The translations under genes were made by a program, and so were the position numbers. Positions 1-5,821 of a stretch of 20,478 bases of DNA are shown here, in pieces; position 1 is the first letter of the stretch, and each line of letters begins with the position of its first letter. Source of the DNA: a virus. The notes beneath the pieces are model-generated. The model was not told the DNA's origin. It worked only from the letters and a program-made list of their open reading frames with translations, and did not search any database. Location of the stretch: IMG/VR virus record IMGVR_UViG_3300022074_000472, positions 1 to 20,478 of that record; one strand, written 5' to 3'.

Positions 1-1
1 T

Positions 2-133
2 CATACGGTAGCGCGATTCCTGTCCGAAAAAGTGTCAATGACAGAACAAAACAGCAATGAAACCCTTACAATATCCTTACACCCAGACGCACTAACCAGC
101 GACAAGGCCCACCTAAAAGCCATAAACGATTGA
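2..133 (+). CDS. C-terminal end of an unidentified plus-strand gene (integrase position)
   Basis: An open frame enters from the left edge and runs 43 codons to TGA at 131-133. It is the only candidate plus-strand gene in the window. The visible tail is polar, with few aromatic residues and no recognisable motif. An ATG at 38-40 has no Shine-Dalgarno sequence, so a separate 31-residue gene is unlikely and a partial gene is the better reading. It points toward the attachment site and stops 17 bases before it, which is where the C-terminus of a tyrosine integrase lies in many temperate phages. The catalytic Arg/His/Tyr residues would be outside the window, so the integrase idea rests on position only. 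Confidence 0.35.
   Translation, partial: HTVARFLSEKVSMTEQNSNETLTISLHPDALTSDKAHLKAIND
64..81 (+). repeat. Direct repeat CCTTACA x2, 11 bp apart
   Basis: CCTTACA occurs at 64-70 and 75-81, one helical turn apart. A third copy lies at 311-317 on the other side of the att core. Short phased repeats flanking a core are typical of integrase arm-type sites. The motif is short, and the left copies lie in a possible coding frame, so chance is not excluded. Confidence 0.3.
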
Positions 134-141
134 TTTTATAG

Positions 142-210
142 CCTAAATTTGGTCGGGGCGGAGAGATTCGAACTCCCGACCCTCTGCTCCCAAATTTAGG
201 TTATTTTTTT
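142..210 (+). terminator. Inverted repeat enclosing the att core, with T-tract
   Basis: CCTAAATTTGG (142-152) and CCAAATTTAGG (190-200) are perfect 11-bp inverted repeats around 37 bases of tRNA-derived sequence. On the plus strand the right arm is followed at once by TTATTTTTTT (201-210), so an RNA from the gene ending at 133 could fold into a stem with a U-tract. The loop is long for an intrinsic terminator, but it holds the T-arm hairpin of the tRNA fragment, which would shorten the effective loop. The arms also coincide with the two ends of the tRNA fragment, so a role in site-specific recombination is equally possible. Confidence 0.45.
150..194 (-). other. Attachment-site core: 3' half of tRNA-Pro(UGG)
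   Basis: Read on the minus strand this is the 3' part of a tRNA. It contains an anticodon loop TTTGGGA (194-188, anticodon TGG), the 3' strand of the anticodon stem GCAGA, a variable loop GGGTC, a T-arm GGGAG-TTCGAAT-CTCTC, an acceptor strand CGCCCCG, discriminator A, and CCA ending at 150. There is no D-arm, no 5' acceptor strand CGGGGCG and no 5' anticodon stem upstream, so it is not a working tRNA gene. Such a 3' fragment is the usual footprint of a tyrosine integrase that targets a tRNA gene. Whether this is attP or the distal junction of an integrated prophage cannot be decided here. Confidence 0.78.
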
Positions 211-273
211 ACTTGTAAATTTTATCGTTAGTTATGAGTCGGTTACGTTATAACCAAGTCGTCATAATTCCAC

Positions 274-312
274 CAAAAACCCTCAAAAACCACCGTTTTC
301 GATACAAAAACC
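274..312 (+). repeat. Direct repeat CAAAAACC x3, helically phased
   Basis: CAAAAACC occurs at 274-281, 284-291 and 305-312, with starts 10 and 21 bp apart, about one and two helical turns. They lie in the non-coding stretch between the att core and the nuclease stop codon. The position fits integrase arm-type or accessory-factor sites. The rest of the gene-free stretch from 201 to 312 shows a small GGTTA/TAACC inverted repeat (241-255) and nothing else I can name. Confidence 0.4.
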
Positions 313-618
313 TTACAGTGCGGGCACGGTATAGATTTCCCGAGTTTTAATGTCGACATACGCTATGTAGACGTTTAGCCGTTTTTGCAAATCTGTTCGC
401 CCCCGATAAATGCGATCGCGTTTTTTGCGACCTGTATTAACGCGGCTAGAGTCTTGCTTGGCGTCAAACATCAACACCTCACCGCTTTCGTTTATTGCAA
501 TAACGTCGACCGGCCCTTGCGCCGCTGGTGGGCGAAAAACCCAGTAACCAAGTCTAAGCAAATGCTCGCATAAAATCGTTTCGCAGATTTGCCCATTTTG
601 CTGACGGTAATCAGGCAA
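313..618 (-). CDS. PD-(D/E)XK family nuclease (Holliday-junction-resolvase-like)
   Basis: This is a 101-residue protein with the layout of small PD-(D/E)XK nucleases. A helix carries Glu13, then comes VFRPPAAQGPVDVIA with Asp38, then the strand MFDAKQ giving Asp52-x-Lys54. This arrangement matches archaeal-type Holliday junction resolvases and small phage PD-(D/E)XK endonucleases. The catalytic residues are read from the pattern, not from a structure. The start must be TTG at 618, because an in-frame TAG lies just upstream and no ATG precedes the conserved Glu. It overlaps the lysozyme stop by 8 bases and is the last gene of the late operon. It might resolve replicated or packaged DNA or act as a homing-type endonuclease; the sequence does not choose between these. 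Confidence 0.75.
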   Translation of the reverse strand: MPDYRQQNGQICETILCEHLLRLGYWVFRPPAAQGPVDVIAINESGEVLMFDAKQDSSRVNTGRKKRDRIYRGRTDLQKRLNVYIAYVDIKTREIYTVPAL

Positions 619-1057
619 TCGACTCTAGCCGTATTGCGTGACGTTCTGTCCGGTTTGGTGTTTGTTGATATAAGCGGGAATTGCGTAGCTCTCGAGCGGC
701 ACCATACCAATCGCCAAGCAAAATACATTGCCGATGCTTTTGAAATTTTGTGTAGCGAGGCATCCCAAGCTGAAACATTAGACTCGCGCAGGTTACTTTT
801 GCCTCGATAGGTAACTCGTCAAAGTCAGGAAATAAGTAATGCACGTCGCGTAAAACCGACTCTATATCGGCCTCAAATAGTTCTGTAACGCGTTTGTCAT
901 CGATCGGGGTCCCTACAGGCATTCCAAACTCTCGGTCGCTCTCGACAATAAGATGCCCAATACCGCACGTCTTATTCCCGAGGTGATCGTCGTAAATTTC
1001 TAATAGCTTGCCCTCGTCGACCTCGAGGGTAAGGCGGAGCTCGTCGTCGAAACTCAC
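611..1057 (-). CDS. Endolysin, T4-type lysozyme (GH24)
   Basis: This 148-residue muramidase of the T4 lysozyme family cuts the peptidoglycan glycan backbone at the end of infection. The T4 catalytic triad Glu11-Asp20-Thr26 is matched by Glu15 (VDEG), Asp24 (YDD) and Thr30 (KTCGIGH). The C-terminal YQQTPNRTER block matches the T4 YNQTPNRAKR region. There is no signal peptide or SAR segment, so export should need the holin made next door. The start is GTG at 1057, forming a GTGA overlap with the holin stop. The length is slightly below the 164 residues of T4 lysozyme. Confidence 0.93.
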   Translation of the reverse strand: MSFDDELRLTLEVDEGKLLEIYDDHLGNKTCGIGHLIVESDREFGMPVGTPIDDKRVTELFEADIESVLRDVHYLFPDFDELPIEAKVTCASLMFQLGMPRYTKFQKHRQCILLGDWYGAARELRNSRLYQQTPNRTERHAIRLESIA

Positions 1058-1455
1058 TTCGTTAACCCCTTCGTCTTTTCTAGTGTTCGAAGCGAACCGA
1101 TGCCAAGTAAGGAACCAAGTACGAATAGAAGGCTATCCATATCGAAGCTTGGGACCGGTAGGTGAAAACCCCATAAGGCCCCTGCCCACTCGACGACCGG
1201 CGCGACGATAAAATGAAATGCTAAGGCGGCGGCGCATACCCATCCGACGCACGGACGCCACCCGGCGACGAATACCGATCGGTGCGCGGCTTCGACCTTA
1301 TTTATTTCGAGTTGCCCTAGCTGACCTTTAACGGCGGCTTGGGCAAGCGTACGCTCGAGGTCGCTTTTAGCTTTTTCGTTACCGGCTTTATCGGGAACGA
1401 CGCGATCGAGGACCTCGCCGACGATCGGTAATAGCGAAGAAACGAGAGGTATCAT
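1054..1455 (-). CDS. Holin, GTA 3-TM family
   Basis: A 133-residue protein of the three-TM holin family first described in gene transfer agents. It has an amphipathic N-terminus, a charged helical middle, the family hallmark VFVAGWRPCVGW (about residues 61-72), and hydrophobic segments at about 70-90 and 107-122. It would form the inner-membrane lesion that releases the lysozyme encoded directly downstream. The ATG at 1455 forms an ATGA overlap with the preceding gene. A second holin candidate lies at 1771-1938, so which one sets lysis timing is unclear. Confidence 0.85.
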   Translation of the reverse strand: MIPLVSSLLPIVGEVLDRVVPDKAGNEKAKSDLERTLAQAAVKGQLGQLEINKVEAAHRSVFVAGWRPCVGWVCAAALAFHFIVAPVVEWAGALWGFHLPVPSFDMDSLLFVLGSLLGIGSLRTLEKTKGLTK

Positions 1456-1781
1456 GGGTGCTTTCCATTGTGGATATGACGAAGGCCCGAAACTTCAGAT
1501 TCGATGACGGAAAGACGCGCTTGGACATCAGCCATGACCATCGCCCGGTTTTCGCGCTCTTTTGGCGAAAGCATCTCTCCGTATGTGTTTAACGATTGAG
1601 CGTGATTACTCAGTTGGACCTCTTGTCTATCGGTAGATTTATCAAGACCCCGGATGCGGTCCTCTATGTCATTAATAATTTTATTGAGATTTCTGACTTC
1701 CCACCGAATAACACCAAAGGCAGCGGCCAAGGTACAAAGGGTCGTGCCAAGACTTATCAAAAGTCGCGGATCAAACTCCAC
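1452..1781 (-). CDS. TM plus coiled-coil protein of the lysis cassette (spanin- or holin-regulator-like)
   Basis: A 109-residue protein with one N-terminal membrane segment (about residues 8-27) followed by a long charged helical region rich in heptad-like Leu/Ile up to about residue 100. This topology, one membrane anchor then a coiled coil, resembles inner-membrane spanins and some small phage lysis accessory proteins. I see no family motif, and no lipoprotein partner with a lipobox, so the spanin reading is weak. The start is GTG at 1781, 11 bases inside the preceding gene. The stop overlaps the holin ATG (ATGA). Confidence 0.6.
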   Translation of the reverse strand: MEFDPRLLISLGTTLCTLAAAFGVIRWEVRNLNKIINDIEDRIRGLDKSTDRQEVQLSNHAQSLNTYGEMLSPKERENRAMVMADVQARLSVIESEVSGLRHIHNGKHP

Positions 1782-1938
1782 GACCTGTAAACCTTTTTAC
1801 GGTCTCAGATTCCCAAATTCTTAGACCTAACCAAACAATTGTAAAACCGGCTGCAATGTCAGGAAGCACAGAAAGCACCGCGCCCCCGGCTGCACCAACT
1901 GCAGACAAATCCAAAATTAACTTTGTTTCGTCTGTCAT
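1771..1938 (-). CDS. Small two-TM protein, class II holin candidate
   Basis: A 55-residue protein starting MTDETKLIL with two hydrophobic stretches, about 8-26 and 28-42, ending in VWLGLRIWES and a basic tail. Size, hairpin topology and the short charged C-terminus fit class II holins, and the neighbourhood is a lysis cassette. The ATG at 1938 is chosen because it forms an ATGA overlap with the previous stop. A longer reading from a TTG at 2025 would overlap the previous gene by about 90 bases and adds only basic, non-conserved-looking residues. Confidence 0.6.
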   Translation of the reverse strand: MTDETKLILDLSAVGAAGGAVLSVLPDIAAGFTIVWLGLRIWESETVKRFTGRGV

Positions 1939-2231
1939 GTGGAAATACCTTTTTGAGGTTTTTTGACGCCAATCAACGCGGGAGATGTGCAAAATCCGGC
2001 GGCTGACTTTATAAAAATCGTCCAAGTTTTTTCACTGATAAAAAAAAACATCTCTATGCCAAGAAGGTTTGTACCTTCGTAAACCAACTTTTCGTCGTGT
2101 TCTGCCGCTTTTGATTCCGCTGTTTCAAAATCGGAAAAGCAATACATTGTTTCTTGAGCTTGTGACGGACGCATAAAAAAAACCGCGACAAACGCGGTTA
2201 AAATAGCGAGGCAAAAAAGTTTTGCTGTCAT
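1935..2231 (-). CDS. Small secreted protein of unknown function
   Basis: A 98-residue protein with a convincing Sec signal peptide: Lys4, a hydrophobic core LAILTAFVAVFF, and a likely signal peptidase I site after RPSQA (residue 25). The mature protein would be about 73 residues with two cysteines (positions 31 and about 83) that could form a disulfide in the periplasm. There is no lipobox, so it is not an obvious outer-membrane spanin. The ATG at 2231 overlaps the previous stop (ATGA); a TTG at 2246 is the only longer choice. Its signal-peptide codons contain a terminator-like hairpin (2175-2199). I do not recognise the family. Being first in the lysis cassette, it may act on the envelope. 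Confidence 0.65.
   Translation of the reverse strand: MTAKLFCLAILTAFVAVFFMRPSQAQETMYCFSDFETAESKAAEHDEKLVYEGTNLLGIEMFFFISEKTWTIFIKSAAGFCTSPALIGVKKPQKGIST
2175..2199 (-). terminator. Terminator-like hairpin B inside a coding region
   Basis: On the minus strand AACCGCG (2199-2193) pairs perfectly with CGCGGTT (2187-2181) over a 5-base loop, followed by a T-run to 2175. This has the full form of an intrinsic terminator but lies in the signal-peptide codons of the secreted protein, encoding the AFVAVFF stretch. A near copy lies at 2824-2847. Whether it terminates in vivo while ribosomes translate it is unknown. Confidence 0.5.
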
Positions 2232-2806
2232 TCGATTTCCGGCCAATCGTAAAGCACGCCTGACTTTGTAACATTGCCGTCGTCTTCGCTCGTGTAAGTT
2301 ACAAACAACTTAGCTATTGCGTCAGTATCGGCAGCGTCCGCAATCGCCTCTTCCATTTCTGTCGCCTTTGCGCGAATAGCCAACCGCCACGCCGCTATGT
2401 CGTCAGGTATTGTTGCGCCAGTGTCGGCGTTTCGGATTACAGCCCAATCGGTTTGAGATAGCAGTGCGCCTTGCTGTAATTTTACTTCAGCAATTAAATT
2501 TGATTTAACGCCCGCAATAACGACCTGATTGCCTTTGTCGTCGAGCACAGGGGCGTCGTTTTTGTCAACCGCGTTTATATCGTCGAGCAATTTTGCAACG
2601 GCGTTTACTGAACCGTCGTCGTTATAGCTCCACGTATAAAGTCGGCGATCTGGCGGCGCTTCCTGAACGATCTCGGTTATGCCGTGCTCGGCTTTTTCGT
2701 CAGCGGTCCAGATTTGCCAGTTAGCGGGATGCTGCGTGCCGTCGGCAGCAACCCACGCTTTACCCGGTCTGATGGTTTTACCGTCGACTTTAAATATTGT
2801 AGCCAT
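2228..2806 (-). CDS. Tail fibre assembly-like protein
   Basis: A 192-residue protein placed directly after the fibre gene. The C-terminal half has the pattern of tail-fibre assembly and DUF4376-like proteins: QTDWAVIRNADTG..IPDDIAAWRLAIRAKATEME (about residues 118-153), where a TDW motif and a WR..IR helix are typical. The N-terminus is a short beta-rich segment with Trp residues. Proteins of this kind help fold or trimerise fibres, or form a small fibre-associated part; the role here is inferred from position and pattern. A strong AGGAGG site precedes the ATG at 2806. Near-identical terminator-like hairpins flank the gene, which could mark it as an exchangeable cassette. Confidence 0.6.
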   Translation of the reverse strand: MATIFKVDGKTIRPGKAWVAADGTQHPANWQIWTADEKAEHGITEIVQEAPPDRRLYTWSYNDDGSVNAVAKLLDDINAVDKNDAPVLDDKGNQVVIAGVKSNLIAEVKLQQGALLSQTDWAVIRNADTGATIPDDIAAWRLAIRAKATEMEEAIADAADTDAIAKLFVTYTSEDDGNVTKSGVLYDWPEIE

Positions 2807-2810
2807 TGCT

Positions 2811-2816
2811 CCTCCT
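2811..2816 (-). promoter_or_regulatory. Strong ribosome binding site for the fibre assembly-like gene
   Basis: AGGAGG reads on the minus strand at 2816-2811, 4 bases before the ATG at 2806. It lies right after hairpin A and the micro-ORF stop. Most neighbouring genes depend on stop-start overlap, so this is one of the few independent strong sites. Confidence 0.7.
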
Positions 2817-2877
2817 AGCGCATAAAAAAAGCCGCGATAAACGCGACTGAAAGGGTAAGGTATAAAATTCTACTCAT
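2815..2877 (-). CDS. 20-codon micro-ORF, possible membrane peptide or leader
   Basis: An ATG at 2877 overlaps the fibre stop (ATGA) and runs 20 codons to TAG at 2815. The peptide would be almost entirely hydrophobic and ends AFIAAFFMR, close to AFVAVFFMR in the signal peptide of the secreted protein at 1935-2231. The similarity is also visible in DNA, because both stretches are built on the same hairpin plus T-run. It may be a real leader peptide, a decayed duplicate, or simply the coding reading of a terminator. No evidence of translation beyond the overlapping start. Confidence 0.3.
   Translation of the reverse strand: MSRILYLTLSVAFIAAFFMR
2824..2847 (-). terminator. Intrinsic terminator-like hairpin A after the fibre gene
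   Basis: On the minus strand GTCGCG (2847-2842) pairs with CGCGGC (2836-2831) over a 5-base loop, with one G-U pair, followed by seven T (2830-2824). It stands 27 bases past the fibre gene stop. Partial termination here would lower expression of the assembly-like and lysis genes relative to structural genes. Confidence 0.6.
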
Positions 2878-5216
2878 CTGGCAGTTGCTGTTTTAAACGG
2901 CGTCTCAGCAAATGCCATATATATTATAGTAGCACCGGATTCATTTACTGCGTGGTCTGTTGTTCTTGCTTTAAATCCATTACTTAACAAATCAATTTGA
3001 TATCCTGTTGTTTCTGCAGTGGTAAGATTTGCAAATACAGTAGCATTAGCTACATTAAACGGTGATCTTACATTATCAGCAATAGGCCATGAATCTCCGG
3101 CGTTTGTTGCATTTTTTGTAAGAACGAAAGCAGGGGAAAATCCACAATCTACAAAAGGACCGTCTGCACTTCCATTTCCAGTGTAGCTTGAAAATTTTGA
3201 GTAGCCTTCCACCTCTGCAAAACAGTAAGCAACGAACTGACCACTGCTGACATTGACTGCCGAAGCGGTGCCTATTGAAAAAACTGATGACGTTGGACTT
3301 GTATCTTGCCAGCGTGTTGACGATGTCTGCGCTGCATCGCTTTTATTTAAAGATAAAGTTTTTGTTGGACCTATTGCACTAAAAAAACCTTCCCAGTTTG
3401 TAACGCTTCCTGAAGTCCGCTCTTTGACCAAAATAACATCAGGGGCAACACCAAGCCCGTGACCGACAGTAGCGTTCGATCCTGTACCTGTGTAGGTGCA
3501 TATAGAAAATCCTGCCGTTGTATTTACAGATGTAGACGTTGTGTTGATTGTACCATCTGTGTTGCTGCTGCCGCTGCCGTTGGCTTTCCACTGCCATGCG
3601 ACATAATTTTCAGATGAAGTATTTACTTTGTCATCATCACCCAATGCGAAACCGTCCGACTCGAAAGCCGTCAGCGTGTCAGCGTCGGTGCTTTCTGCCG
3701 ACGTAGCGTCAGACGATATAATTTTCGTTGCGCCACGAACAGCATCCGTAAGGACATGACTGTCTGCTGCGCTGCGGTTTTTGATCCAGACCCAATCAGG
3801 TTGAAAAGTTGACAAATTACCAGATTGACTAATTGATTGCGTTGATCCGTTGCCCGTGTACAGAGTGCTTTGAAAATATTGGGATGGATCTGCAATTGCT
3901 GGGTCTGATAGGTTTGAGACATTCAGCGCTTTTGCACCTGTTGGTGGTGTGTATGTAAAACCTGTTTGACCAAAATTAGCAGTAATTTGTCCTCCTCCTT
4001 GCGATGAAAATGCAAACAGAAAGTTACCTGATAGTCCAGTGAATGCCACACCTTGGGATACGTTGTTATGATAAAAAGTTAAGCTTCCACCATTCAATTG
4101 AACGCCAATAACGTGACCGGCACTGCCAGCGCTTCCGTAGCTTGTTGCTGTGCCATTATTTACTTTGCTGGGAGCGGGTGACCCAGACCAATTTGTTCTA
4201 TAGGAGAAACCATTTTCTTCATTGCCAAGCCTGCTTTCACTTGTTTGAGACAAGCCGGGATCGTCATCTGCAATAATGCCTACCTCCCAAACATGTGAAC
4301 CCGACCCTGTGGCATCTATTGTAAATTCAGCATAAAAATTTTCAGTTGCTGGAAAACTAATCGTTGATCGCTCTATACCTGATCCGTTGCCGCTTCGAAG
4401 CGCCGTAAGATTACCATTAGATAGCGTTGCAGGATTTACAGTTGCTGATATCGCGTTGAATGTTGCAGTATTATTTGTCGGGCTATCGGTAACCTGATCC
4501 GCCGCAGTTAAGCCACTGCTGGTGAAATCATTGTTATTGCCTGAGAAGTCTTCCCCTAGATCACTAGCTGTTGCGCCTGTGATGTAGAAGCCGTTGGTTC
4601 CGTAAGCACCGCTGTACTTCTTCGGAATCCACACACCATCGTCTTTCGTTTCTCCGAAGCCGCTCGGTGCCAAACTTGACCCATCAACGTGATTTATTTC
4701 AGCAAGGTAGCCGTCAAGATACTGACCTGCGCCGACCAGTTTTCCAATATCGTGTTCGCCGGTATTGTTAAATGAAGTTTCAAAATTAAGTGTGGGATTG
4801 CTATCAGTTCCAAAGTCAGTGATCTCTGATCCATTGAGATAGAGACGAAGCCTGTCACCAGCAGTTGAATTAGTTGTATCAACTCGCAGCACTATGTGCA
4901 TCCAAGCACCGGGATCACGGAATAGCTGAGTAGTAACGATGCGATAGTTTGATCCGCTGGTGTTAAAACCAAGCGTCTCCGCACTTAAAAACATGAGCCA
5001 ATCATCAGCACCGGCTGAAAATATGGGCTGGTTTGCGCCGGTTAGATTTGCTCTTTTTACCCAACAGCTAAATGTAAACGTGCGGCGATCACCTGCGCTG
5101 CTGGGGGTACGATTAAGATAAGCAGAATCATCGTCATTAAACCTTATACTTTGATCAATTATATGAACGCCGCCCTGCCCTGACGCGCCAGCAAGTATGT
5201 TTGACCCGATAACCAT
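2874..5216 (-). CDS. Tail fibre with LamG-type lectin domain
   Basis: A 780-residue fibre, likely the host-contact protein. The N-terminal part (about 15-190) has the pattern of a concanavalin/laminin-G domain: SIRFNDDDSAYLNR, FTFSCWVKR, RLRLYLNG and YLDGYLAEI. A second beta-rich region with SPRY-like features follows (about 250-430). Two related modules then follow to the C-terminus, marked by WVWIKNRS..DSHVLTD / VAWQWKANG and by FVLTKNATNAGDSWPI / IIYMAFAETPF, a pattern common in marine phage fibres. It overlaps the short trunk protein at its start (TAATG). By eye the DNA is more AT-rich and poorer in CGATCG/GTCGAC-type words than its neighbours, suggesting separate acquisition. Confidence 0.8.
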   Translation of the reverse strand: MVIGSNILAGASGQGGVHIIDQSIRFNDDDSAYLNRTPSSAGDRRTFTFSCWVKRANLTGANQPIFSAGADDWLMFLSAETLGFNTSGSNYRIVTTQLFRDPGAWMHIVLRVDTTNSTAGDRLRLYLNGSEITDFGTDSNPTLNFETSFNNTGEHDIGKLVGAGQYLDGYLAEINHVDGSSLAPSGFGETKDDGVWIPKKYSGAYGTNGFYITGATASDLGEDFSGNNNDFTSSGLTAADQVTDSPTNNTATFNAISATVNPATLSNGNLTALRSGNGSGIERSTISFPATENFYAEFTIDATGSGSHVWEVGIIADDDPGLSQTSESRLGNEENGFSYRTNWSGSPAPSKVNNGTATSYGSAGSAGHVIGVQLNGGSLTFYHNNVSQGVAFTGLSGNFLFAFSSQGGGQITANFGQTGFTYTPPTGAKALNVSNLSDPAIADPSQYFQSTLYTGNGSTQSISQSGNLSTFQPDWVWIKNRSAADSHVLTDAVRGATKIISSDATSAESTDADTLTAFESDGFALGDDDKVNTSSENYVAWQWKANGSGSSNTDGTINTTSTSVNTTAGFSICTYTGTGSNATVGHGLGVAPDVILVKERTSGSVTNWEGFFSAIGPTKTLSLNKSDAAQTSSTRWQDTSPTSSVFSIGTASAVNVSSGQFVAYCFAEVEGYSKFSSYTGNGSADGPFVDCGFSPAFVLTKNATNAGDSWPIADNVRSPFNVANATVFANLTTAETTGYQIDLLSNGFKARTTDHAVNESGATIIYMAFAETPFKTATAR

Positions 5217-5821
5217 TACGAATAATTTGCCGTAAAGACGCAGTGAATGCTCGAGGTTGTTCGCACGACGTAATCTATTCGGTCGACCGCAGATGCTGTC
5301 GTCGTAAGCGTCGGCGCTGTGCCGCCAACAAAATCATATTGCGATCCATACGAAAGCGTTCGCGACCCGCTACCGTCTTGCACAATAAAGATCGACCCGC
5401 TTTGCCCCGCCGTCAGGTTGCTAGGATTTGCCAGCGCTCGGTTTCCGGAGAGCGTTACGACAAAGTTATTACTCGCCGCCATATCTAACGCAATTGACGA
5501 GCCGTCTGTAAGCGTTGTGATCTCGCCGCGTTGACCAGCGGTAAAGGTCTGGGCTGCGCTCGTAAGCGCGTTATTTGCGATCGTGATGCTAGCAGTGTCT
5601 GCCGATTGATCGAGCGTAAACAGCGTTATAAATGCGTCGTTGTCCTCGTTACGTATTTTTAAAATGTTATTTGCCGAGTCGTACCAAAGCATATTTGAAT
5701 ACGTCGTCGACGGGGCAGTTGCGCCAGAGTTAACAGAAACAATTGCCGACAAAGCGCTGTTTAAATCACTGCGAAAATCTGGGAAACCTTGGTTTGCGAT
5801 AACATAATCATGCTGCGCCAT
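5216..5821 (-). CDS. Short tail fibre trunk / adaptor protein
   Basis: A 201-residue protein with an N-terminus of a type common in marine phage fibres: YVIANQGFPDFRSDLNSALSAI, then SGATAPSTTYSNMLWYDSANNILKIRNEDNDAFI. The remainder is Ser/Thr/Ala-rich beta sequence resembling fibre trunk and cap domains. It sits between the J-like tip protein (TAA then ATG with no gap) and the large fibre (TAATG overlap). The likely job is to join the distal fibre to the tail tip. In many phages this N-terminal region is part of one longer fibre; here it is a separate gene. Confidence 0.65.
   Translation of the reverse strand: MAQHDYVIANQGFPDFRSDLNSALSAIVSVNSGATAPSTTYSNMLWYDSANNILKIRNEDNDAFITLFTLDQSADTASITIANNALTSAAQTFTAGQRGEITTLTDGSSIALDMAASNNFVVTLSGNRALANPSNLTAGQSGSIFIVQDGSGSRTLSYGSQYDFVGGTAPTLTTTASAVDRIDYVVRTTSSIHCVFTANYS

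Noticed and set aside
38-133. Independent 31-residue gene on the plus strand
   Set aside because: No Shine-Dalgarno site before the ATG, and the frame is open upstream to the window edge, so a C-terminal fragment is more likely.
150-226. A complete tRNA-Pro gene
   Set aside because: Only the anticodon loop to CCA is present. The upstream sequence lacks a D-arm, a 5' anticodon stem and the complementary acceptor strand.
1771-2025. 84-residue version of the two-TM protein from TTG 2025
   Set aside because: Would overlap the secreted protein gene by about 90 bases. ATG 1938 gives the ATGA overlap used throughout the operon.
2181-2199. Hairpin B as evidence that the secreted protein gene is not real
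   Set aside because: The frame has a complete signal peptide, ATGA overlaps at both ends and no internal stop, so coding and hairpin probably coexist.
1452-2231. Overlapping Rz/Rz1 spanin pair
   Set aside because: The coiled-coil protein could be an inner-membrane spanin, but no frame with a lipobox cysteine was found within or next to it.
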